64,000 nt of DNA, taken from Hydractinia symbiolongicarpus (taxonomy: Eukaryota > Cnidaria > Hydrozoa > Anthoathecata > Hydractiniidae). Made by a program: the position numbers and the translations under genes. Location: contig NC_079885.1 of the NCBI RefSeq assembly GCF_029227915.1, forward strand, positions 29,887,001 through 29,951,000, in the 5' to 3' direction. The notes below the pieces were generated by a model. The model was not told where the DNA came from. It was given only the letters and a program-made list of their open reading frames with translations, and did no database searches. The stretch's first letter is position 1; every line of letters begins with the position of its first letter. Shown in pieces: positions 49,632 through 61,600 of the stretch.

Positions 49632-52600
49632 TTAATCGCCCTAAAACGAAAATCCGCGATTTCCGTAAATCCCGGACTCGGCCCGTATAGTCCAAAGTAT
49701 ACAAAGAAAGTACCCTGTGAGTAAACTCATTTCCCGAACGATTTTTTAAATTATTTTTTCACCACTAAAACGCATGAGACTTGTAGTTTTCAGAAATGTT
49801 TTCATTTTTGATGAGACGCTGAATAAAAGAAGTTTAATCGCCGGCAAACGAAAACCCGCCATTTCCCGTAAACCCCGGACTCGGCCCGTATAGTCAAAAG
49901 TATACAAAGAAAGTACCCAGGGAGTAAACTCATTTCCCGAACGATTTTTTAAATTATTTTTTCACCACTAAAACGCATAAGACTTGTAGTTTTCAAAAAT
50001 GTTTTCATTTTTGATGAGACGCTTAATGAAAGAAGTTTAATCGCCGGCAAACGAAAACCCGCGATTTCCCGTAAATCCCGGGCTTGGCCCGTATAGTCGA
50101 ATGTATACAAAGAAAGTACCCTGTGAGTAAACTCATTTCTCGAACGATTTTTTAAATTATTTTTTCACCACTAAAACGCATGAGACTTGTAGTTTTCAGA
50201 AATGTTTTCATTTTTGATGAGACGCTTAATGAAAGAAGTTTAATCGCCGGCAAACGAAAACCCGCCATTTCCCGTAAACCCCGGACTCGGCCCGTATAGT
50301 CAAAAGTATACAAAGAAAGTACCCAGGGAGTAAACTCATTTCCCGAACGATTTTTTAAATTATTTTTTCACCACTACAACGCATGAGACTTGTAGTTTTC
50401 AAAAATGTTTTCATTTTTGAAGAGACGCTGAATAAAAGAAGTTTAATCGCCCTAAAACGAAAATCCGCGATTTCCGTAATTCCCGGACTCGGCCCGTATA
50501 GTCCAAAGTATACAAAGAAAGTACCCAGGGAGTACACTCATTTCCCGAACGATTTTTTAAAATATTTTTTCACCACTAAAACGCATGAGACTTGTAGTTT
50601 TTAAAAATGTTTTCATTTTTGTTGAGACGCTGAATAAAAGAAGTTTAATCGCCGGCAAACGAAAACCTGCGATTTCCCGTAAATCCCGGACTCGGCCCGT
50701 ATAGTCAAAAGTATACAAAGAAAGTACCCGGGGTGTAAACTCATTTCCCGAACAATTTTTTAAATTATTATTTCACCACTACAACGCATGACACTTTTAG
50801 TTTTCAGAAATGTTTTCATTTTTGATGAGACGCTTAATGAAAGAAGTTTAATCGCCGGCAAACGAAAACCCGCCATTTCCCGTAAACCCCGGACTCGGCC
50901 CGTATAGTCAAAAGTAAACAAAAAAGGACCCAGGGAGTAAACTCATTTCCCGAACGATTTTTTAAATTATTTTTTCACCACTACAACGCATGAGACTTGT
51001 AGTTTTTAAAAATGTTTTCATTTTTGATGAGACGCTTAATGAAAGAAGTTTAATCGCCGGCAAACGAAAACCCGCAATTTCCCGTAAATCCCGGGCTTGG
51101 CCCGTATAGTCGAATGTATACAAAGAAAGTACCCTGTGAGTAAACTCATTTCTCGAACGATTTTTTAAATTATTTTTTCACCACTAAAACGCATGAGACT
51201 TGTAGTTTTCAGAAATGTTTTCATTTTTGATGAGACGCTTAATGAAAGAAGTTTAATCGCCGGCAAACGAAAACCCGCCATTTCCCGTAAACCCCGGACT
51301 CGGCCCGTATAGTCAAAAGTATACAAAGAAAGTACCCAGGGAGTAAACTCATTTCCCGAACGATTTTTTAAATTATTTTTTCACCACTACAACGCATAAG
51401 ACTTGTAGTTTTCAAAAATGTTTTCATTTTTGATGAGACGCTTAATGAAAGAAGTTTAATCGCCGGCAAACGAAAACCCGCGATTTCCCGTAAATCCCGG
51501 GCTTGGCCCGTATAGTCGAATGTATACAAAGAAAGTACCCTGTGAGTAAACTCATTTCTCGAACGATTTTTTAAATTATTTTTTCACCACTAAAACGCAT
51601 GAGACTTGTAGTTTTCAGAAATGTTTTCATTTTTGATGAGACGCTTAATGAAAGAAGTTTAATCGCCGGCAAACGAAAACCCGCCATTTCCCGTAAACCC
51701 CGGACTCGGCCCGTATAGTCAAAAGTATACAAAGAAAGTACCTGGGGTGTAAACTCATTTCCCGAACGATTTTTTAAATTATTATTTCACCACTAAAGCC
51801 CATGAGACTTATAGTTTTTAAAAATGTTTTCATTTTTGATGAGACGCTGAATAAAAGAAGTTTAATCGCCGGTAAACGAAAACCCGCCATTTCCCGTAAA
51901 CCCCGGACTCGGCCCGTATAGTCAAAAGTATACAAAGAAAGTACCCAGGGAGTAAACTCATTTCCCGAACGATTTTTTAAATTATTTTTTCACCACTACA
52001 ACGCATGAGTCTTGTACTTTTCAAAAATGTTTTCATTTTTGATGAGACGCTTAATGAAAGAGGTTTAATCGCCGGCAAACGAAATCCCGCGATTTCCCGT
52101 AAATCCGGGGCTTGGCCCGTATAGTCGAATGTATACAAAGAAAGTACCCAGGGAGTAAACTCATTTCCCGAACGATTTTTTAAATTTTTTTTCACCACTA
52201 AAACGCATGAGACTTGTAGTTTTCAAAAATGTTTTCATTTTTGATGAGACGCTGAATAAAAGAAGTTTAATCGCCGGCAAACGAAAACCCGCGATTTCCC
52301 GTAAATCCGGGGCTTGGCCCGTATAGTCGAATGTATACAAAGAAAGTACCCAGGGAGTAAACTCATTTCCCGAACGATTTTTTAAATTTTTTTTCACCAC
52401 TAAAACGCATGAGACTTGTAGTTTTCAAAAATGTTTTCATTTTTGATGAGACGCTGAATAAAAGAAGTTTAATCGCCGGCAAACGAAAACCCGCGATTTC
52501 CCGTAAATCCCGGACTCGGCCCGTATAGTCAAAAGTATACAAGGAAAGTAACCAGTAAGTAAACTCATTTCCCGAACGAATTTTTAAATTATTTTTTCAC

Positions 52601-55600
52601 CACTAAAACGCATGAGACTTGTAGTTTTCAAAAATGATTTCATTTTTGATGAGACGCTTAATGAAAGTGGTTTAACCGCCGGCAAACGAAAACCCGCGAT
52701 TTCCCGTAAATCCCGGTCTTGGCCGCATAGTCGAATGTATACAAAGAAATTACCCTGTGAGTAAACTCATTTCCAAAACGATTTCTTTAAATTATCTTTT
52801 CACCACTAAAACGCTTGAGACTTGCAGTTTTCAAAAATGATTTCATTTTTGATGAGACGCTTAATGAAAGTGGTTTAATCGCCGGCACACGAAAACCCGC
52901 GATTTCCCGTAAATCCCGGTCTTGGCCGCATAGTCGAATGTATACAAAGAAATTACCCTGTGAGTAAACTCATTTCCAAAACGATTTTTTAAATTATCTT
53001 TTCACCACCAAAACGCTTGAGACTTGCAGTTTTCAAAAATGTTTTCATTTTTGATGAGACGCTGAATAAAAGAAGTTTAATCGCCGGCAAACAAAAACCC
53101 GCCATTTCCCGTAAACCCCGGACTCGGCCCGCATAGTCAAAATTATACAAAGAAAGTACCCAGGGAGTAAACTCATTTCCCGAACGATTTTTTAAATTAT
53201 TTTTTCACCACTAAAACGCATGAGACTTGAAGTTTTCAAAAATGTTTTCATTTTTGATGGGACGCTGAATAAAAGAAGTTTAATCGCCGGCAAACGAAAA
53301 CCTGCGATTTCCCGTAAATCCCGGACTCGGCCCGTATAGTCAAAAGCATACAAAGAAAGTACCCAGGGTGTAAACTCATTTCCCGAACGATTTTTTAAAT
53401 TATTATTTCACCACTAAAGCCCATGAGACTTGTAGTTTTTAAAAATGTTTTCATTTTTGATGAGACGCTGAATAAAAGAAGTTTAAACGCAGGCAAACGA
53501 AAACCCGCGACTTCTCGTAAATCCCGGACTCGGTCCGTATAGTCAAAAGTATACAAAGAAGGTACCCAGGGAGTAAACTCATTTCCCGAACGATTTTTTA
53601 AAATATTTTTTCACCACTAAAACGCATGAGACTTGTAGTTTTTAAAAATGTTTTCATTTTTGATGGGACGCTGAATAAAAGAAGTTTAATCGCCGGCAAA
53701 CGAAAACCCGCGATTTCCCGTAAATCCCGGGCTTGGCCCGTATAGTCAAAAGTATACAAAGAAAGTACCCAGGCAGTACACTCATTTTCCGAACGATTTT
53801 TTAAATTATTTTTTCACCACTACAACGCATGAGACTTGAAGTTTTCAAAAATGTTTTCATTTTTGATGGGACGCTGAATAAAAGAAGTTTAATCGCCGGC
53901 AAACGAAAACCCGCGATTTCCCGTAAATCCCGGGCTTGGCCCGTATAGTCAAAAGTATACAAAGAAAGTACCCGGGGTGTAAACTCATTTCCCGAACGAT
54001 TTTTTAAATTATTATTTCACCACTAAAGCCCATGAGACTTATAGTTTTTAAAAATGTTTTCATTTTTGATGAGACGCTGAATAAAAGAAGTTTAATCGCC
54101 GGTAAACGAAAAGCCGCCATTTCCCGTAAACCCCGGACTCGGCCCGTATAGTCAAAAGTATACAAGGAAAGTAACCAGTAAGTAAACTCATTTCCCGAAC
54201 GAATTTTTAAATTATTTTTTCACCACTAAAATGCATGAGACTTGTAGTTTTCAAAAATGATTTCATTTTTGATGAGACGCTTAATGAAAGTGGTTTAATC
54301 GCCGGCAAACGAAAACCCGCGATTTCCCGTAAATCCCGGTCTTGGCCGCATAGTCGAATGTATACAAAGAAATTACCCTGTGAGTAAACTCATTTCCAAA
54401 ACGATTTTTTAAATTATCTTTTCACCACTAAAACGCTTGAGACTTGCAGTTTTCAAAAATGTTTTCATTTGTGATGAGACGCTGAATAAAAGAAGTTTAA
54501 TCGCCGGCAAACGAAAACCCGCCATTTCCCGTAATCCCCGGACTCGGCCCGCATAGTCAAAAGTATACAAAGAAAGTACCCAGGGAGTAAACTCATTTCC
54601 CGAACGATTTTTTAAATTCACCACTAAAACGCATGAGACTTAAAGTTTTCAAAAATGTTTTCATTTTTGATGGGACGCTGAATAAAAGAAGTTTAATCGC
54701 CGGCAAACGAAAACCTGCGATTTCCCGTAAATCCCGGACTCGGCCCGTATAGTCAAAAGCATACAAAGAAAGTACCCAGGGTGTAAACTCATTTCCCGAA
54801 CGATTTTTTAAATTATTATTTCACCACTAAAACCCATGAGACTTGTAGTTTTTAAAAATGTTTTCATTTTTGATGAGACGCTGAATAAAAGAAGTTTAAA
54901 CGCCGGCAAACGAAAACCCGCGACTTCCCGTAAATCCCGGACTCGGCCCGTATAGTCAAAAGTATACAAAGAAAGTACCCAGGGAGTAAACTCATTTCCC
55001 GAACGATTTTTTAAAACATTCTTTCACCACTAAAACGCATGAGACTTGTAGTTTTCAAAAATGTTTTCATTTTTGATGAGACGCTGAATAAAAGAAGTTT
55101 AATCGCCGGCAAACGAAAACCTGCGATTTCCCGTAAATCCCGGACTCGGCCCGTATAGTCAAAAGTATACAAAGAAAGTACCCGGGGTGTAAACTCATTT
55201 CCCGAACGATTTTTTAAATTATTATTTCACCACTAAAGCCCATGAGACTTATAGTTTTTAAAAATGTTTTCATTTTTGATGAGACGCTGAATAAAAGAAG
55301 TTTAATCGCCGGTAAACGAAAACCCGCCATTTCCCGTAAACCCCGGACTCGGCCCGTATAGTCAAAAGTATACAAAGAAAGTACCCAGGGAGTAAACTCA
55401 TTTCCCGAACGATTTTTTAAATTATTTTTTCACCACTACAACGCATGAGACTTGTAGTTTTCAAAAATGTTTTCATTTTTGATGAGACGCTTAATGAAAG
55501 AGGTTTAATCGCCGGCAAACGAAATCCCGCGATTTCCCGTAAATCCGGGGCTTGGCCCGTATAGTCGAATGTATACAAAGAAAGTACCCAGGGAGTAAAC

Positions 55601-58600
55601 TCATTTCCCGAACGATTTTTTAAATTTTTTTTCACCACTAAAACGCATGAGACTTGTAGTTTTCAAAAATGTTTTCATTCTTGATGAGACGCTTAATGAA
55701 AGAGGTTTAATCGCCGGCAAACGAAAACCCGCGATTTCCCGTAAATCCCGGGCTTGGCCCGTATAGTCGAATGTATACAAAGAAAGTACCCTGTGAGTAA
55801 ACTCATTTCCAGAACAATTTTTTAAATTATTTTTTCACCACTAAAACGCATAAGACTTGAAGTTTTTAAAAATTTTTTCATTTTTGATGAGACGCTGAAT
55901 AAAAGAAGTTTAATAACCGGCAAACGAAAACCCGCGATTTCCCGTAAATCCCGGGCTTGGCCCGTATAGTCAAAAGTATACAAAGAAAGTACCCAGGGAG
56001 TAAACTCATTTCCCGAACGATTTTTTAAATTATTTTTTCACCACTAAAACGCATGAGACTTGTAGTTTTCAAAAATGTTTTCATTTTTGATGAGACGCTG
56101 AATAAAAGAAGTTTAATCGCCGGTAAACGAAAACCCGCCATTTCCCGTAAACCCCGGACTCGGCCCGTATAGTCAAAAGTATACAAAGAAAGTACCCAGG
56201 GAGTAAACTCATTTCCCGAACGATTTTTTAAATTATTTTTTCACCACTACAACGCATGAGACTTGTAGTTTTCAAAAATGTTTTCATTTTTGATGAGACG
56301 CTTAATGAAAGAGGTTTAATCGCCGGCAAACGAAATCCCGCGATTTCCCGTAAATCCGGGGCTTGGCCCGTATAGTCGAATGTATACAAAGAAAGTACCC
56401 AGGGAGTAAACTCATTTCCCGAACGATTTTTTAAATTTTTTTTCACCACTAAAACGCATGAGACTTGTAGTTTTCAAAAATGTTTTCATTCTTGATGAGA
56501 CGCTTAATGAAAGAGGTTTAATCGCCGGCAAACGAAAACCCGCGATTTCCCGTAAATCCCGGGCTTGGCCCGTATAGTCGAATGTATACAAAGAAAGTAC
56601 CCTGTGAGTAAACTCATTTCCAGAACAATTTTTTAAATTATTTTTTCACCACTAAAACGCATAAGACTTGTAGTTTTTAAAAATTTTTTCATTTTTGATG
56701 AGACGCTGAATAAAAGAAGTTTAATAACCGGCAAACGAAAACCCGCGATTTCCCGTAAATCCCGGGCTTGGCCCGTATAGTCAAAAGTATACAAAGAAAG
56801 TACCCAGGGAGTAAACTCATTTCCCGAACGATTTTTTAAATTATTTTTTCACCACTAAAACGCATGAGACTTGTAGTTTTCAAAAATGTTTTCATTTTTG
56901 ATGAGACGCTGAATAAAAGAAGTTTAATCGCCGGCAAACGAAAACCCGCGATTTCCCGTAAATCCCGGACTCGGCCCGTATAGTCAAAAGTATACAAGGA
57001 AAGTAACCAGTAAGTAAACTCATTTCCCGAACGAATTTTTAAATTATTTTTTCACCACTAAAACGCATGAGACTTGTAGTTTTCAAAAATGATTTCATTT
57101 TTGATGAGACGCTTAATGAAAGTGGTTTAATCGCCAGCAAACGAAAACCCGCGATTTCCCGTAAATCCCGGTCTTGGCAGCATAGTCGAATGTATACAAA
57201 GAAATTACCCTGTGAGTAAACTCATTTCCAAAACGATTTTTTAAATTATCTTTTCACCACTAAAACGCTTGAGACTTGCAGTTTTCAAAAATGTTTTCAT
57301 TTTTGATGAGACGCTGAATAAAAGAAGTTTAATCGCCGGCAAACGAAAACCCGCCATTTCCCGTAAACCCCGGACTCGGCCCGCATAGTCAAAATTATAC
57401 AAGGAAAGTACCCAGGGAGTAAACTCATTTCCCGAACGATTTTTTAAATTATTTTTTCACCACTAAAACGCATGAGACTTGAAGTTTTCAAAAATGTTTT
57501 CATTTTTGATGGGACGCTGAATAAAAGAAGTTTAATCGCCGGCAAACGAAAACCTGCGATTTCCCGTAAATCCCGGACTCGGCCCGTATAGTCAAAAGCA
57601 TACAAAGAAAGTACCCAGGGTGTAAACTCATTTCCCGAACGATTTTTTAAATTATTATTTCACCACTAAAGCCCATGAGACTTGTAGTTTTTAAAAATGT
57701 CTTCATTTTTGATGAGACGCTGAATAAAAGAAGTTTAATCGCAGGCAAACGAAAACCCGCGACTTCCCGTAAATCCCGGACTCGGTCCGTATAGTCAAAA
57801 GTATACAAAGAAAGTACCCAGGGAGTAAACTCATTTCCCGAACGATTTTTTAAAATATTTTTTCACCACTAAAACGCATGAGACTTGTAGTTTTTAAAAA
57901 TGTTTTCATTTTTGATGAGACGCTGAATAAAAGAAGTTTAATCGCCGGCAAACGAAAACCTGCGATTTCCCGTAAATCCCGGACTCGGCCCGTATAGTCA
58001 AAAGTATACAAAGAAAGTACCCGGGGTGTAAACTCATTTCCCGAACAATTTTTTAAATTATTATTTCACCACTAAAGCCCATAAGACTTATAGTTTTTAA
58101 AAATGTTTTCATTTTTGATGAGACGCTGAATAAAAGAAGTTTAATCGCCGGTAAACGAAAACCCGCCATTTCCCGTAAACCCCGGACTCGGCCCGTATAG
58201 TCAAAAGTATACAAAGAAAGTACCCAGGGAGTAAACTCATTTTCCGAACGATTTTTTAAATTATTTTTTCACCACTACAACGCATGAGACTTGTAGTTTT
58301 TAAAAATGTTTTCATTTTTGATGAGACGCTGAATAAAAGAAGTTTATTCGCCGGCAAACGAAAACCCGCCATTTCCCGTAAACCCCGGACTCGGCCCGTA
58401 TTGTCAAAAGTATACAAAGAAAGTACCCAGGGAGTAAACTCATTTCCCGATCGATTTTTTAAATTATTTTTTCACCACTACAACGCATGAGACTTGTAGT
58501 TTTCAAAAATGTTTTCATTTTTGAAGAGACGCTGAATAAAAGAAGTTCAATCGCCCTCAAACGAAAATCCGCGATTTCCGTAAATCCCGGACTCGGCCCG

Positions 58601-61600
58601 TATAGTCCAAAGTATACAAAGAAAGTACCGAGGGAGTAAACTCATTTCCCGAACGATTTTTTAAATTATTTTTTCACCACTAAAACGCATGAGACTTGTA
58701 GTTTTCAAAAATGTTTTCATTTTTGATGAGACGCTTAATGAAAGAGGTTTAATCGCCGGCAAACGAAATCCCGCGATTTCCCGTAAATCCCGGGCTTGGC
58801 CCGTATAGTCGAATGTATAAAAAGAAAGTACCCAGGGAGTAAACTCATTTCCTGATCGATTTTTTAAATTATTTTTTCACCACTAAAACGCATAAGACTT
58901 GTAGTTTTCAAAAATGTTTTCATTTTTGATGGGACGCTTAATGAAAGAAGTTTAATCGCCGGCAAACGAAAACCCGCGATTTGCCGTAAATCCCGGACTC
59001 GGCCCGTATAGTCAAAAGTATACAAGGAAAGTACCCAGTAAGTAAACTCATTTCCCGAACGAATTTTTAAAATATTTTTTCACCACTAAAACGCATGAGA
59101 CTTGTAGTTTTTAAAAATGTTTTCATTTTTGATGAGACGCTGAATAAAAGAAGTTTAATCGCCGGCAAACGAAAACCTGCGATTTCCCGTAAATCCCGGA
59201 CTCGGCCCGTATAGTCAAAAGTATACAAAGAAAGTACCTGGGGTGTAAACTCATTTCCCGAACAATTTTTTAAATTATTATTTCACCACTAAAGCCCATA
59301 AGACTTATAGTTTTTAAAAATGTTTTCATTTTTGATGAGACGCTGAATAAAAGAAGTTTAATCGCCGGTAAACGAAAACCCGCCATTTCCCGTAAACCCC
59401 GGACTCGGCCCGTATAGTCAAAAGTATACAAAGAAAGTACCCAGGGAGTAAACTCATTTTCCGAACGATTTTTTAAATTATTTTTTCACCACTACAACGC
59501 ATGAGACTTGTAGTTTTTAAAAATGTTTTCATTTTTGATGAGACGCTGAATAAAAGAAGTTTAATCGCCGGCAAACGAAAACCCGCCATTTCCCGTAAAC
59601 CCCGGACTCGGCCCGTATTGTCAAAAGTATACAAAGAAAGTACCCAGGGAGTAAACTCATTTCCCGATCGATTTTTTAAATTATTTTTTCACCACTACAA
59701 CGCATGAGACTTGTAGTTTTCAAAAATGTTTTCATTTTTGAAGAGACGCTGAGTAAAAGAAGTTCAATCGCCCTCAAACGAAAATCCGCGATTTCCGTAA
59801 ATCCCGGACTCGGCCCGTATAGTCCAAAGTATACAAAGAAAGTACCGAGGGAGTAAACTCATTTCCCGAACGATTTTTTAAATTATTTTTTCACCACTAA
59901 AACGCATGAGACTTGTAGTTTTCAAAAATGTTTTCATTTTTGATGAGACGCTTAATGAAAGAGGTTTAATCGCCGGCAAACGAAATCTCGCGATTTCCCG
60001 TAAATCCCGGGCTTGGCCCGTATAGTCGAATGTATAAAAAGAAAGTACCCAGGGAGTAAACTCATTTCCTGATCGATTTTTTAAATTATTTTTTCACCAC
60101 TAAAACGCATAAGACTTGTAGTTTTTAAAAATGTCTTCATTTTTGATGAGACGCTGAATAAAAGAAGTTTAATCGCAGGCAAACGAAAACCCGCGACTTC
60201 CCGTAAATCCCGGACTCGGTCCGTATAGTCAAAAGTATACAAAGAAAGTACCCAGGGAGTAAACTCATTTCCCGAACGATTTTTTAAATTATTTTTTCAC
60301 CACTAAAACGCATGAGACTTGAAGTTTTCAAAAATGTTTTCATTTTTGATGGGACGCTGAATAAAAGAAGTTTAATCGCCGGCAAACGAAAACCTGCGAT
60401 TTCCCGTAAATCCCGGACTCGGCCCGTATAGTCAAAAGCATACAAAGAAAGTACCCAGGGTGTAAACTCATTTCCCGAACGATTTTTTAAATTATTATTT
60501 CACCACTAAAGCCCATGAGACTTGTAGTTTTTAAAAATGTCTTCATTTTTGATGAGACGCTGAATAAAAGAAGTTTAATCGCAGGCAAACGAAAACCCGC
60601 GACTTCCCGTAAATCCCGGACTCGGTCCGTATAGTCAAAAGTATACAAAGAAAGTACCCAGGGAGTAAACTCATTTCCCGAACGATTTTTTAAAATATTT
60701 TTTCACCACTAAAACGCATGAGACTTGTAGTTTTTAAAAATGTTTTCATTTTTGATGAGACGCTGAATAAAAGAAGTTTAATCGCCGGCAAACGAAAACC
60801 TGCGATTTCCCGTAAATCCCGGACTCGGCCCGTATAGTCAAAAGTATACAAAGAAAGTACCCGGGGTGTAAACTCATTTCCCGAACAATTTTTTAAATTA
60901 TTATTTCACCACTAAAGCCCATAAGACTTATAGTTTTTAAAAATGTTTTCATTTTTGATGAGACGCTGAATAAAAGAAGTTTAATCGCCGGTAAACGAAA
61001 ACCCGCCATTTCCCGTAAACCCCGGACTCGGCCCGTATAGTCAAAAGTATACAAAGAAAGTACCCAGGGAGTAAACTCATTTTCCGAACGATTTTTTAAA
61101 TTATTTTTTCACCACTACAACGCATGAGACTTGTAGTTTTTAAAAATGTTTTCATTTTTGATGAGACGCTGAATAAAAGAAGTTTAATCGCCGGCAAACG
61201 AAAACCCGCCATTTCCCGTAAACCCCGGACTCGGCCCGTATTGTCAAAAGTATACAAAGAAAGTACCCAGGGAGTAAACTCATTTCCCGATCGATTTTTT
61301 AAATTATTTTTTCACCACTACAACGCATGAGACTTGTAGTTTTCAAAAATGTTTTCATTTTTGAAGAGACGCTGAATAAAAGAAGTTCAATCGCCCTCAA
61401 ACGAAAATCCGCGATTTCCGTAAATCCCGGACTCGGCCCGTATAGTCCAAAGTATACAAAGAAAGTACCGAGGGAGTAAACTCATTTCCCGAACGATTTT
61501 TTAAATTATTTTTTCACCACTAAAACGCATGAGACTTGTAGTTTTCAAAAATGTTTTCATTTTTGATGAGACGCTTAATGAAAGAGGTTTAATCGCCGGC

